A stretch of 64,000 nt of DNA, from positions 62,001 through 126,000 of the forward strand of contig JACRDD010000036.1 in the NCBI GenBank assembly GCA_016218685.1, given 5' to 3'. Made by a program: the position numbers and the translations under genes. Of this stretch, positions 27,010 to 36,189 are shown piece by piece. The notes under the pieces were generated by a model. That model made no database searches and had not been told where the DNA came from. It saw nothing but the letters and a program-made list of their open reading frames with translations. Source of the stretch: Desulfobacterales bacterium (lineage in GTDB: Bacteria > Desulfobacterota > Desulfobacteria > Desulfobacterales > Desulfosarcinaceae). Numbering within the stretch: position 1 is the first letter of the stretch; every line of letters starts with the position of its first letter.

Positions 27010-28167
27010 TCAAGAATACTTCTCGGCCGCCTTGATCATGGCGAAAGCGTTATCGAGGGAAATGTTGGGCGGATACTCACAGCCCGGCGCAAGGACATAA
27101 CCCCCGTTGCGTCCCAGAATATCGATTTGGCGCGCGCACGCCTCCATGACCTCGGCCGGGGTGCCATTGACCAGAAGCGGGGTGGGAATGTAGCCCACCA
27201 TGGTAACGGCCTCGCCGTATTTCTCTTTCAACTCTGTGGGGCTGCTGCAATCATCCGGCAGGTGGGCGAAACTGATGAAGGCCGGTTCCATGGAGCGTAT
27301 TTGGGCGTCGAAATACAGACCATGGCCGCAGTTGTGGATGCCCACAAAGCCTCCGCTCTCCCGGATGCAGGCCGCGATCTCCCGGACGAAGGGCCCTTCC
27401 AGTTCCTCCCAGGTCTTCTTCGGAAGGGCGTTCAATGAGGCGTACAGGGTGTCGATCGTAACCGCCTGAACGCCTTTTTCGCACTGGGCCCGGGTAAACT
27501 CGACCAGCGTTTCGGTGACCGCCGCGCAGGCCTTCCGGACGTGGTTTGGATAATTGAGACAATCCTTGAAGAATTTTCCCGCCCCCCGCATCATCGACAA
27601 CACCCCGAGGGGACCGTAAACAAAACCCGACACCACCGCCTTCCACCCCACGCGGCGGGTGATGATTTCGCAAAGCTTCACCAGTTCGTTCATCCGGCCT
27701 GCCTTGGAGCGAAAATCGATGGGTTTGATTTTGAGGTAGTCATCCACATCGCGTATCCACGGATTCAGATAGTTGGGGTGCGCCGTGGAATTTTGGGGAT
27801 AAATCATCTCCTGTCCGAAGTCCGCGGCCTCTACGGAAAGATCGAGCAGCAGCACGATCAATTCCGCCCCTAGAAAATCCACGGAAGCGCAGAAAACATC
27901 GGCCGCTTTTTCCGCCGATCGGGAATAATCGGGGAACGAAACGCCGATGATCCGCCGGGCCGCTGCGTTGGTAATGGGCGCCACCGGCACCTGGTCCGGT
28001 TCTTTATGGTGCAGGGATGTGATCACGCGTTCGAGGGGCGAAAGCCGCGACACCTTGCCCCGCGCGTGAGACAGACCGGCAAGCGATTTAAGAAGACCCG
28101 AAGGGATATGCCCGGGCATGGGGCATTGCCCTTGAACCAAACGTTCAATGACTTTGCGCAGGGCCAT
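27010..28167 (-). CDS. Uroporphyrinogen decarboxylase-family methyltransferase (MtaA/MtbA-like)
   Basis: The 385-residue protein belongs to the UroD-fold corrinoid methyltransferases. The zinc-site pattern is present: HNCGHG near residue 300 and a C-terminal GCEYPPNISLDNAF segment with the last cysteine ligand. It would transfer a methyl group to or from the neighbouring corrinoid protein. It lacks the arginine-rich N-terminus of true heme-pathway HemE, and no heme genes are nearby. The methyl donor (methoxylated aromatic, methylamine, methylthiol or other) cannot be deduced. Since only one methyltransferase is encoded here, the partner is either elsewhere or this protein faces both. Confidence 0.88.
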   Translation of the reverse strand: MALRKVIERLVQGQCPMPGHIPSGLLKSLAGLSHARGKVSRLSPLERVITSLHHKEPDQVPVAPITNAAARRIIGVSFPDYSRSAEKAADVFCASVDFLGAELIVLLLDLSVEAADFGQEMIYPQNSTAHPNYLNPWIRDVDDYLKIKPIDFRSKAGRMNELVKLCEIITRRVGWKAVVSGFVYGPLGVLSMMRGAGKFFKDCLNYPNHVRKACAAVTETLVEFTRAQCEKGVQAVTIDTLYASLNALPKKTWEELEGPFVREIAACIRESGGFVGIHNCGHGLYFDAQIRSMEPAFISFAHLPDDCSSPTELKEKYGEAVTMVGYIPTPLLVNGTPAEVMEACARQIDILGRNGGYVLAPGCEYPPNISLDNAFAMIKAAEKYS

Positions 28168-28189
28168 AGTGGGCTTCTTATCGATTAAA

Positions 28190-28217
28190 GTTAAAAGTGG
28201 AACTTGTCACTTTTAAC
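28190..28217. repeat. Perfect inverted repeat upstream of the methyltransferase operon
   Basis: GTTAAAAGTG (28190-28199) and CACTTTTAAC (28208-28217) form a perfect 10-bp inverted repeat with an 8-bp spacer, 22 bp upstream of the methyltransferase ATG. It is well placed as an operator or an mRNA hairpin. The rest of the 228-bp gap 28168-28395 shows no gene. Confidence 0.55.
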
Positions 28218-28395
28218 GCCGCCCAACTAAAAAAGTCAATATATAACCTTGAGTCAAATGGTTGGAGAACGATCACCGGGAAAGGTTTTCGGAAAAATAT
28301 CGTTCGTGCTTTGGAACTAATGATTGCCGTCTTTCTTCATGAAAGAAGATTTCTATGGGAAGAAATATTGATGCCTGCGGTTGCCGTAAAAGCAG

Positions 28396-31056
28396 CTATT
28401 CAATCAAACGATGCAACTGCTGCATCAAGCCGTTCAGGTCGGCATCCTCGAAGCAATACCGAAGCTTTAAATGGCGCCGGCGCAAGGCGTTTACTTCGGC
28501 CTTTACCGTTTTGTCGCGGGCGATGACATCGGCCATGAGCTGAGCCAGGGTTTCGAAGTCCGCGGCCTGCATGCCGAAGCGCGTCATCTCGGCCACTCCC
28601 AGGCGCAGGGCGCCGGCGGCGGTGAAACCCTCTTCTTCGGGCGCTGCCTGGTAGTTGCAGATTATGTCGTTGGCCTCCAGGCGCTGGGCGATGGCCGGTC
28701 CCTGGGCATATCCCACGCGTACGATCACCTGGTGGGTTTCAGTGAAGTCGATGGCCGGGTCGCCGGCCACGGCCAGGCCGCAGCGGTGCAGGGCCCGGGC
28801 AAAAGCCTTGGCGTTGGCAATCACCTGGGGTTGATAGTGGGCCTTGAAGGCGTTCATCTCCATGGCGGCCACCAGCAGGCCCAGCAGGGTGCCCAGGTGG
28901 TGGTTGCTCACCGCCCCGGGAAAGGCGCGGCGCTGAATGGCTTCCCACAGAGATAACTCCATGGGCTCGGTCAAGTTCAGGTCGGCGGCCACCACGCCGC
29001 GCTGGGTGCCGAAGAAGGTTTTGTGGGTCGATCCGGTCACCAGGTCGGCCCCCTCGCGGAACGGTTCCTGAAAATGCGGGCCGCATAACCCCAACACATG
29101 GGCCATGTCGTACATGAGCACCGTATCCAGGCCCAGATCATCGATCATCCGGCGCATGTCCGCCACAGGCTCCTTGTGCAGGGTCATGCTCTTGCCCAAT
29201 ATGATCAGCTCCGGCCGGTGGCGGGCCAACAACTCACCGCAGGCCTCGACGTCCACGGCAAACGGGTTATGGGCCAGGGTGGGAAAGTTCACCATGGCCG
29301 GCCGCTCGGTGGTCGGGTCGCGCCTGACATAGTCCCGCAGGGCGCCCATGGGTTGGGCGCTCAGGTGGCCGCCTTTGATGATGTGGTGGTTCATGACCAT
29401 GCGCAGGCGGCGCTGTTCGTTTTTGCGGTCGGCCCGATTGAGATGATCCAGCAGGGCACTGAACACCACCTGATTGGCCATCTGGCCGGAGACGGGCCGC
29501 GTCTCCACCCGACGGGCGCCGAGATAGAGGCGCATCTGTTCGGCCAGGGCCGCCTCCACGGCGCTGATAAACTCGGTGCCCTGGTAGTAAAAGACCTCGG
29601 CATCGGCCAGGGCCTTGACGCTCTTGTGTTCGGCGTAGCGGCCGGAAGGGTCGCTGATGGAGAGCAGGCGCACCAGGGGCGAAGCGGTCTGCTCCGAAGG
29701 AATCAGGTTGATGCACCGGGTTTGCCGCCACCGGTGGTTTTCGATAGCCTCTTGCACCCATTGGCGTGCTCGGGCCACCGTGCCCGGATCGGCTGCGGTC
29801 GATGCGCCCAACCCCTGGCGATAGGTGGTCCAATCGACGGGCCGGGCATGGGGCGGTGCTTCGCTACGCAGCAAATAGGGCATGACGCCGGCCCGCAGGC
29901 GCTTGCCGCGCACATCCACCGCGACGACCTCTCCCTCTTGGATGCGGCTGTCCATCAACCCCAGCGCCACCGCCCGCTTGCCGGTACGCTCGCTGAGGGT
30001 CGATTCGATCCCCAGGCCATCGAAATGCCAGAACGGCACCATGGTGCCGCTGGTGATCCAGCCCACAGGCCGATCTTGCTGATAGATCACCCCTCCGGTC
30101 CGGGCGATACCCTTGTCGGTGATTTCCAGGCAGCGCACCAGGCGTGGCAGGTCGGCCAGGGCGTTGAAGCGGCCTTCCAAGAAGCCTTTGAGGGCGTTGA
30201 ATTGGCGCAGCAGGGCGGCTTTGCCGATGAACTCCCCCTTGAGGGGAGAAAAACTCACGGCCGAACGGGCCAAGGGCAAGGCGAAGATGGGAATCGGGCG
30301 GCTCTCGGGATCGAGTCCTAGTTCATGGCCGTAGAGCGGCAGTCCGGCCTCCAGGCGCAACGTGTCCCGGGCCCCCAGCCCCACGGGTGTGGCCCCCTGT
30401 TCCATCAGAGCATTCCAGATCGCGAGGGCCTGCCCGGCCGGGAAGAAAAGCTCGAAACACAGGGGTTCTCCGGTATAGCCGGTGCGGCCGATCCACAGCT
30501 CGGTTGCGCCACAATGGGCAGTGCTCAGGGCGTTGCGCTGGGGCTCGGGCAGGTTGCCCTTATCGATGATGGCCGCCAGCATGGCTTTGCTTCGCGGCCC
30601 TTGCAGGCTGAGCATGGCCAGCTCCGGGGTGCGGTCGATCAACTCCACCGAAGTGAAGCGCGCCCCCTCGCGTTGCAGGTGCTCCCAATCTTTCAGGCGG
30701 TTGGCGGCATTGACCACCAGCAGGTAGCGATCTTCGAAGAAGCGGTAGAGGTAGGCATCGTCCAGGGCGCCGCCATCCCCATCTGGGATCAACGTGTACT
30801 GGCTTAGTCCCACCTCCAGGGCCGCGGCGTTGTTGGTGAGCACATGCTGTAGAAACGGCAGTGCTTCCCGGCCCCGCACGATGAAGCGTCCCATGTGGGA
30901 GACATCGAAGAGCCCGGCCTGGCGGCGCGTGGCCAGATGTTCTTGCAGGATGCCGCCGGGGTATTGCACCGGCATCTCCCAGCCGCCGAAGGGGACCATC
31001 TGGCCGCCCAGCGCCACATGGCGGGCAAATAACGGTGTGCGCAACAAGGATTCCAT
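28396..31056 (-). CDS. Fused aminomethyltransferase (GcvT) - serine hydroxymethyltransferase (GlyA)
   Basis: The 886-residue protein joins two one-carbon enzymes. Residues about 1-395 are a T-protein: VPFGGWEMPVQYPGG, LFDVSHMGRF, RTGYTGEPLCFELF and GARDTLRLEAGLPLYGHEL are family motifs. Residues about 425-886 are serine hydroxymethyltransferase: INLIPSEQTASP, YQGTEF, YDMAHVLGL (Asp650, His653) and GSTHKTFFGTQRG with Lys679 as the PLP-binding lysine. Such a fusion would pass methylene-tetrahydrofolate between glycine cleavage and serine formation, or glycine demethylation by channelling. AAAGGA stands eight bases before the ATG. No GcvP, GcvH or Lpd genes are visible in the window. It follows the rhomboid gene by 18 bp. 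Confidence 0.94.
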   Translation of the reverse strand: MESLLRTPLFARHVALGGQMVPFGGWEMPVQYPGGILQEHLATRRQAGLFDVSHMGRFIVRGREALPFLQHVLTNNAAALEVGLSQYTLIPDGDGGALDDAYLYRFFEDRYLLVVNAANRLKDWEHLQREGARFTSVELIDRTPELAMLSLQGPRSKAMLAAIIDKGNLPEPQRNALSTAHCGATELWIGRTGYTGEPLCFELFFPAGQALAIWNALMEQGATPVGLGARDTLRLEAGLPLYGHELGLDPESRPIPIFALPLARSAVSFSPLKGEFIGKAALLRQFNALKGFLEGRFNALADLPRLVRCLEITDKGIARTGGVIYQQDRPVGWITSGTMVPFWHFDGLGIESTLSERTGKRAVALGLMDSRIQEGEVVAVDVRGKRLRAGVMPYLLRSEAPPHARPVDWTTYRQGLGASTAADPGTVARARQWVQEAIENHRWRQTRCINLIPSEQTASPLVRLLSISDPSGRYAEHKSVKALADAEVFYYQGTEFISAVEAALAEQMRLYLGARRVETRPVSGQMANQVVFSALLDHLNRADRKNEQRRLRMVMNHHIIKGGHLSAQPMGALRDYVRRDPTTERPAMVNFPTLAHNPFAVDVEACGELLARHRPELIILGKSMTLHKEPVADMRRMIDDLGLDTVLMYDMAHVLGLCGPHFQEPFREGADLVTGSTHKTFFGTQRGVVAADLNLTEPMELSLWEAIQRRAFPGAVSNHHLGTLLGLLVAAMEMNAFKAHYQPQVIANAKAFARALHRCGLAVAGDPAIDFTETHQVIVRVGYAQGPAIAQRLEANDIICNYQAAPEEEGFTAAGALRLGVAEMTRFGMQAADFETLAQLMADVIARDKTVKAEVNALRRRHLKLRYCFEDADLNGLMQQLHRLIE

Positions 31057-31074
31057 GGGGTCATCCTTTTATGG

Positions 31075-31917
31075 TTATTGCATCCAGAAAATAAACCCCC
31101 GCAGCACGCCCCACAGCAGCGCCAGGATGGTGGCCAGGGCACAGCCGCCGGCCAGCAGCCGGTGGGAGAGTGTCTCCCGCGCGCGCTCCGTATAGCCCAG
31201 CAGCAATCCGAAGAAGGCGCCGGCTGCCATGCCGCCAATGTGGGCCCAGTTGTTGATGCCCGGCACCACGAAACCGAAAATCAGAATGGAGAGCGCCCAG
31301 CCGCCGATCTGCTTGTAGATCATCTGCCCGAAGAGGCCTCCCCGGCTCTTGCCGTAGTAAATCGCCGCGCCGATCAAACCACACAGGGCCGCCGAGGCAC
31401 CGATGGTCAGGGGAATGCCCACGATGTAGGAGATCCAGAAACCGGCCACGCCGCTGATCGTGTAGATGGCGAAGAAGCGATAGGGCCCGTAGAGTTGGGC
31501 GATCAGCGGCGCGAGTTGGTGCAGGGCCATGAGGTTGAAGAAGATGTGCAGGGCCGAGCCGTGCAGGTAGTTGGCGGTCAGCAGGGTCCACCAGCCGCCG
31601 GTAAGTCGCATGGGGATCACACCTGTGGCACCCAAAACCATCAGGCTGTTCTGGTCGGGCGACAGCAGCCCCAGGGGATTGAAGCCCAGCCCCATGCGGC
31701 CGGGATTGAGCAGCAGGCTGAAGACGTACAGGCCGATGTTGATGTACAGGATCGTCTTGATCATCGTTTCGCCGGAGCCCCAGCCCCGGGTCAGGGGATT
31801 GTTCCGCCAGCGCGCCCCCGGCGTTTGAATGCCGCAGAACGGGCAACGGGATTCATCTTCGCTGATCAGCTTGCGGCAGTTGGGGCATAATATGGAGTTG
31901 CGCGCCGGCTTGTTCAT
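31075..31917 (-). CDS. Rhomboid family intramembrane serine protease with N-terminal zinc ribbon
   Basis: The 280-residue protein starts with a CPNC...CPFC zinc-ribbon (residues 11-28), followed by about six membrane helices. Rhomboid motifs are complete: HGSALHIFFN (His119, His124, Asn128), the catalytic GASAAL serine at residue 175 and AHIGG with His226. It cleaves membrane-protein substrates in the bilayer; the substrate is unknown. It lies between the aldo-keto reductase and the GcvT-GlyA fusion in one direction with short gaps, but the functions do not obviously connect. Confidence 0.92.
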   Translation of the reverse strand: MNKPARNSILCPNCRKLISEDESRCPFCGIQTPGARWRNNPLTRGWGSGETMIKTILYINIGLYVFSLLLNPGRMGLGFNPLGLLSPDQNSLMVLGATGVIPMRLTGGWWTLLTANYLHGSALHIFFNLMALHQLAPLIAQLYGPYRFFAIYTISGVAGFWISYIVGIPLTIGASAALCGLIGAAIYYGKSRGGLFGQMIYKQIGGWALSILIFGFVVPGINNWAHIGGMAAGAFFGLLLGYTERARETLSHRLLAGGCALATILALLWGVLRGFIFWMQ

Positions 31918-31941
31918 TCGCTTTCTGCTTTCAACTTTTCT

Positions 31942-32901
31942 TTACCATTTCCACTGGACCGGATTGTCGTCCAGATGGTCGGTCACGGTGCGCCCGATGC
32001 GATCCATGGCCGCCAGGTCTTCGGCGCCGAGCGTCACTTCTCCGGCCGCGGCATTCTGCACCGCCTGCTCGCTGTTGCGGGCCCCGGCGATGGCGCAACA
32101 ACCCGGCTGGGCGATGACCCAGGCCAGGGCCAATTGTCCCAGTGTAAGCTTGTACTTCTCGGCGATGGGCCGCAGTTCGGCCAGGGCCTTTTGCACCCGC
32201 TCGAAGTGCTCGGGTTGGAAGAGCCGGTGGGCCACACGGTGGTCGCCTTTGGCAAAGGCGTGGCCCGGGCCGAATTTGCCGGTGAGCAGCCCCTGGGCCA
32301 TGGGCGAGTAAGCCAGAATGGAGAGCCCTTGTTCCTGGCAGTAAGGGCCGGCATCGGCCTCCAAGGCGCGCCAGAAAAGAGAGTAGGGCGGTTGCAGGCT
32401 TTCCACGGGACCGTACTGAGCCACCGCTTCCATTTGCTGCCGATTGAAGTTGGAGACGCCGATGGCCCGGATTTTTCCCTGGGACTTGAGGTCGGTCAGG
32501 GCGCGCATCGTCTCTTCCAATGGCACCAACGGATGGCCGAAGGTTCCCGGCGGCCAGTGGATCTGGTACAGGTCGATGCGGTCGGTGTCCAAGTTCTTCA
32601 GGGAGCGCTCGCAGGCGGCGATCACCTGGTCGTATTTGAGGTGGTTGGAAAAGACTTTGGTGGCCAGCACAACCTGGTCGCGCACCTTGGCGAGCGCTTT
32701 GGCGATGATGCGTTCCGAGTGGCCGTTGCCGTATACTTCGGCCGTATCGAAGGTGGTGATGCCGGCATCCAGGGCGGCGCGCATGGCCCGCTGGGTCTCA
32801 TTGTCGTCAATGTCGGTCCACATGGCCTTGCCCGCCTGCCAGGTGCCCATGATGACGGCGGAGATTTCGATATCGGTGCGACCCAATTTCTTCTTCTGCA
32901 T
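31942..32901 (-). CDS. Aldo/keto reductase
   Basis: The 319-residue protein has the AKR (alpha/beta)8 barrel motifs: FDTAEVYGNGHSE with the aspartate and tyrosine of the catalytic tetrad (near residues 50-56), ATKVF with the lysine near 82, and YQIHWP with the histidine near 113. GVSNFNRQQME and the C-terminal AGARNSEQ motif bind NADPH. It would reduce an aldehyde or ketone, or oxidise the corresponding alcohol, in the cytoplasm. The start at 32901 begins right at the conserved MQKKKLGRTDIEIS. It is first in a three-gene minus-strand group with the rhomboid and GcvT-GlyA genes. Confidence 0.93.
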   Translation of the reverse strand: MQKKKLGRTDIEISAVIMGTWQAGKAMWTDIDDNETQRAMRAALDAGITTFDTAEVYGNGHSERIIAKALAKVRDQVVLATKVFSNHLKYDQVIAACERSLKNLDTDRIDLYQIHWPPGTFGHPLVPLEETMRALTDLKSQGKIRAIGVSNFNRQQMEAVAQYGPVESLQPPYSLFWRALEADAGPYCQEQGLSILAYSPMAQGLLTGKFGPGHAFAKGDHRVAHRLFQPEHFERVQKALAELRPIAEKYKLTLGQLALAWVIAQPGCCAIAGARNSEQAVQNAAAGEVTLGAEDLAAMDRIGRTVTDHLDDNPVQWKW

Positions 32902-32966
32902 GCTGCTCCTCCACGCCCACGATGCGGCGTAAACTCGGGTTCTTTTCTTCAGGTTTAACTGGTCCC

Positions 32967-33269
32967 CTACCTTCCCGCCAGGTGAAACGCCGTGTCCGCG
33001 TTATTGGCCTGGGGAAACATTCCCGAATATCCTCTTTCAAAGTCCCAGATCAAACAGCTTGGGTCCGGCCGGTCGATGTGGGCCGCTTCCAGGTAATGGC
33101 GCTCGCAATAGACATTCCCCTGGTACACGTACATCTTCGGGCGGCTGGCCAGACAGGCCGCCAAGGAAACGATATCGCAACCCATACTGCTGCAAAATCT
33201 TGTCGCTCCCCGCACATTTGAAATCGAAACCCTCAAATCGTCCATGCTTTGTCTTGGGACTAGTGACAT
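32967..33269 (-). CDS. Small cysteine-containing protein of unknown function
   Basis: The 100-residue protein has an AAGGAGGT ribosome-binding site just upstream of the ATG at 33269, good support for a real gene. It contains pairs of cysteines (CSSMGCD near residue 26, CLASR, VYCERHYLEA) that could bind a metal, and no membrane or signal segment. I do not recognise a family. A 65-bp gap separates it from the aldo-keto reductase in the same direction. Confidence 0.6.
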   Translation of the reverse strand: MSLVPRQSMDDLRVSISNVRGATRFCSSMGCDIVSLAACLASRPKMYVYQGNVYCERHYLEAAHIDRPDPSCLIWDFERGYSGMFPQANNADTAFHLAGR

Positions 33270-33447
33270 CGGTACCTCCTTGTTCATTGCAGGTTATTGT
33301 ATGACCCCGATCCGGTAGCCGCAACCTCAATACCGAAAGGGCACCTAACTGTTTGACACTCTTTTTAACACAGTTGTATACCGAATGCATCCGGGAAACC
33401 CATGCCGTCTTTCGGCGGAGAGATTCCCGCCATCAACTGGAGGATGT

Positions 33448-33759
33448 ATGCAAAAGGCCTTAAACGGGATGACCTTGATCGTCGGCCTGCTGATCGTCGG
33501 GTGCGCTCATATCTCGGACCCGCTCAAGGATCCGTATTCCCAATTGCATGAGGTCCAGGCCCAACAGGTCGTCGCCTGCGACCCGCTGGCCGTGGTCGCC
33601 GAAACCGCCGATGCCGACAAGCTCTTCCCCTATTTTGCCCGCAGAGAAATGGTCCGGCGCGTTAAAGCGCGGGCGAGTCAATTGGGTGCCACGCATATCG
33701 TCTGGCTGCACCAGACCAACGAGTCGGCCACGGCCCAGACCTACCGGTGCAAGCAATAA
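33448..33759 (+). CDS. Small lipoprotein (DUF4156-like)
   Basis: The 103-residue protein has a lipoprotein signal (hydrophobic MTLIVGLLIVGC, lipobox cysteine near residue 19). The mature part, rich in Ala/Val, ends with ASQLGATHIVWLHQTNESATAQTYRC; the LGATHIVW pattern recalls DUF4156-type envelope lipoproteins. The ATG at 33448 has GGAGG five bases upstream; the longer frame upstream of it is not protein-like. Its stop overlaps the GTG start of the helicase gene by 13 bp. Confidence 0.78.
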   Translation: MQKALNGMTLIVGLLIVGCAHISDPLKDPYSQLHEVQAQQVVACDPLAVVAETADADKLFPYFARREMVRRVKARASQLGATHIVWLHQTNESATAQTYRCKQ

Positions 33760-36092
33760 ATCCCACCTTCACGATTGCGGTTCGCGCCCTGGTGGAGCAT
33801 GTGCTGCGCAGCGGCGACTTGCGCTCCGATTTCATGGGCGCGGCCCGGGCCGAGGAAGGTTTGCGCGCCCACCAGCGCCTACAGCGCCAGCGCCCCGAGG
33901 GATATGAAGCCGAATACCCGGTGCGTCTGGAGGTAGTCCAGCCGGATTTCACCTTATCCATCGGTGGCCGGATCGACGGCGTGCTGCGTAGCGCCGACGC
34001 GGTGATGGTCGAAGAAATTAAAAGCACCCTGCGGCCCTTGTCCGAAATGGAGGCCGAATCTTCCCCCGTTCATTGGGGCCAGGCCCAATGCTACGCCTAC
34101 ATGCTGGCGCACCAGGAGCAGTTGGACCAGGTTGCGGTCCAATTGACCTACGTGCACCTGGAGAGCGGCAAGGTCCTGAGCCAGGTGCGCCAGCAGAGTG
34201 TGTCGGAGCTGACCGAATTCTTCGACGATCTCCTGTGGCGTTATCTGCAATGGTTGCGCCGGCTCGCCCTGTGGATCAACCTGCGCAATCAGAGCCTGGC
34301 CGCCTTGCCTTTTCCCTTTGACGGCTATCGGCCCGGCCAGCGGGAGATGGCCGTGGAGGTCTTCCGCGCCATCCGGGACGGCCGCCAACTGCTGGTCCAA
34401 GCCGCCACGGGCATCGGCAAGACCATGGCAGCCCTCTATCCGGCCCTCAAGGCGCTGGGGCAGGGCCTGGTGCCCAAGGTGGTCTTCCTGACGGCGCGCA
34501 CCACCGGTCGCCTGGCGGCCGAGGCCGCCCTGCGCGCCCTGGCGCAAAAAGGCATGCGACTCAAGTGGGTGACGGTAACCGCCAAGGAGAAGATCTGCTT
34601 CAACGCCGAGCCCACCTGTTCGCCCGAACTGTGCCCCTATGCCCGCGGGCATTATGACCGCCTCAACCCGGCTTTGGAAGCGATCTTCGCACAGGACGCC
34701 TTCGACCGCGAAACCATCGAACGCACGGCCCGGGAGCATCGGGTCTGTCCCTTCGAGTTCGCCCTGGAGCTGGTGCTGTGGGCCGATGGCGTCATCGGCG
34801 ATTACAACTATGCCTTCGACCCCACGGCGACCCTCAAGCGGCTCTTCGGCGATGAGGCCGGCGGTCATGCCTTGCTGGTGGACGAAGCCCACAACCTGGC
34901 GGACCGCGCCCGGGAGATGTTTTCGGCCCAGTTGAGCAAGGCACCGATCCTGGCTCTGCGGCGCCTTTTGAAGGAGCCGCTGCCATCGCTCTACCGGACC
35001 CTTGGCCGGGTTCACAGCGCCATGACCGCCCTGGGGCGGCAGTGCCGGGAGCGCGAGGAGGGGGTGTGGATCGATAAGCGCGCACCCGAAGATCTGGTGG
35101 CGCGCCTGCAAACTTTTCTCGGGGCGGCCGAGCGCTGGCTGCGCCGCAACCAGCCGGCCCCTTTTCGCCAGGAGCTGCTGCATTTCTATTTCGACGGCCT
35201 GCGCTTCGTGCGCACCGCCGAGCAGTACAGCCCGGCCTATGCCACCATCGCCGAAGGCCGCGGCAAAGAGGTCCAGGTCAAGCTCTTCTGCATGGACCCG
35301 TCGGAGCCGTTGCGGGAGTGCTGGCGCCGTTGCCGGGCGGCGGTGCTTTTTTCCGCCACCTTGACCCCGGCCGATTATTTCCAGACCATCCTGGGGTGCC
35401 AAGCCGACATGGGGCGCTTGGATCTGGCATCTCCGTTTCCCGCCGAAAACCTGGCGGTCTTCGCCGCCGCAAACATATCGACCCTGTATCGCGACCGTGA
35501 AACCTCCTGCGCGGCCGTAAGTCACGCCATCGGCAATCTGGTCAGCCAGCGCCGGGGGCACTACCTGCTCTTTTTCCCCTCCTACGATTACCTGGCCATG
35601 GTCCATCGCCGCTTCGGCGACGACTACCCCCGGATCGAAACCCTGGTACAGACTCCCGAAATGGCCGAAGGCGAGCGGGATGCATTCTTGGCGCGGTTCA
35701 GCGAACCGGTGAGCCAAACCCTGGTGGGGTTTGCCGTCATGGGGGGCATCTTCGGCGAGGGGATTGATTTGAAAGGCGAGCGCTTGACCGGGGTGGTGAT
35801 CGTGGGGGTGGGCCTGCCCGGCATCGGTCCCGAGAGGGAACTGTTGCGGGCGTATTACACCCAGGCCCACGGGTGCGGTTTTGAGTTTGCCTACCAGTAT
35901 CCGGGCATCAACCGGGTCCTGCAAGCCGCCGGCCGGTTGATCCGCTCCGAAACCGATCGGGGGGTGGTGCTGCTCATCGACCGGCGCTACGCCCAACAAC
36001 GCTATCGGTCGCTGCTGCCGGCCTCCTGGCGCCTTCAATCCCTTACGAACGATGCGGCCTTTCAGCGGCGGATCGCAGCCTTCTGGGCATAG
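33747..36092 (+). CDS. Cas4/RecB-like nuclease fused to Fe-S XPD/DinG-type helicase
   Basis: The 781-residue protein has an N-terminal PD-(D/E)xK nuclease domain: GRIDGV (Asp77), VEEIKS (Glu90, Lys92) and a QAQCYAYML motif of the RecB/Cas4 group. It is followed by a superfamily 2 helicase: Walker A ATGIGKT (Lys225), an Fe-S domain with Cys284, Cys291, Cys296 and Cys334, and the DEAH box at 379-382. C-terminal motif VI is seen as the GRLIRSETDRG segment. It would unwind 5'-3' and cut DNA during repair or processing. It starts with GTG inside the lipoprotein gene. No cas genes or repeats are nearby, so a CRISPR role is unlikely. Confidence 0.93.
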   Translation: MQAINPTFTIAVRALVEHVLRSGDLRSDFMGAARAEEGLRAHQRLQRQRPEGYEAEYPVRLEVVQPDFTLSIGGRIDGVLRSADAVMVEEIKSTLRPLSEMEAESSPVHWGQAQCYAYMLAHQEQLDQVAVQLTYVHLESGKVLSQVRQQSVSELTEFFDDLLWRYLQWLRRLALWINLRNQSLAALPFPFDGYRPGQREMAVEVFRAIRDGRQLLVQAATGIGKTMAALYPALKALGQGLVPKVVFLTARTTGRLAAEAALRALAQKGMRLKWVTVTAKEKICFNAEPTCSPELCPYARGHYDRLNPALEAIFAQDAFDRETIERTAREHRVCPFEFALELVLWADGVIGDYNYAFDPTATLKRLFGDEAGGHALLVDEAHNLADRAREMFSAQLSKAPILALRRLLKEPLPSLYRTLGRVHSAMTALGRQCREREEGVWIDKRAPEDLVARLQTFLGAAERWLRRNQPAPFRQELLHFYFDGLRFVRTAEQYSPAYATIAEGRGKEVQVKLFCMDPSEPLRECWRRCRAAVLFSATLTPADYFQTILGCQADMGRLDLASPFPAENLAVFAAANISTLYRDRETSCAAVSHAIGNLVSQRRGHYLLFFPSYDYLAMVHRRFGDDYPRIETLVQTPEMAEGERDAFLARFSEPVSQTLVGFAVMGGIFGEGIDLKGERLTGVVIVGVGLPGIGPERELLRAYYTQAHGCGFEFAYQYPGINRVLQAAGRLIRSETDRGVVLLIDRRYAQQRYRSLLPASWRLQSLTNDAAFQRRIAAFWA

Positions 36093-36189
36093 CCCCTCGC
36101 CATGGCGCAACTCACCTTTGGCCCGTGGCAGGCATTTTTTAGTATTCGTGGTGCAAGAAAAAAGAAGCCTATTCCGTGGGGGAGAGATT

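Noticed and set aside
27010..28167. Call as HemE uroporphyrinogen decarboxylase
   Set aside because: It is linked to a corrinoid protein and a reactivation protein and keeps the His-Cys...Cys zinc pattern of the methyltransferase branch.
29098..30321. Long plus-strand ORF (407 codons) opposite the GcvT-GlyA gene
   Set aside because: It is antisense to an intact, motif-rich gene in GC-rich DNA, has no recognisable motifs and no ribosome-binding site.
33747..36092. Cas4-containing CRISPR system
   Set aside because: No repeats, no cas1/cas2 and no effector genes are present; the nuclease domain is part of a helicase.
33954..36110. 718-codon minus-strand ORF opposite the helicase gene
   Set aside because: A codon-bias shadow; the plus-strand product has all helicase and nuclease motifs.
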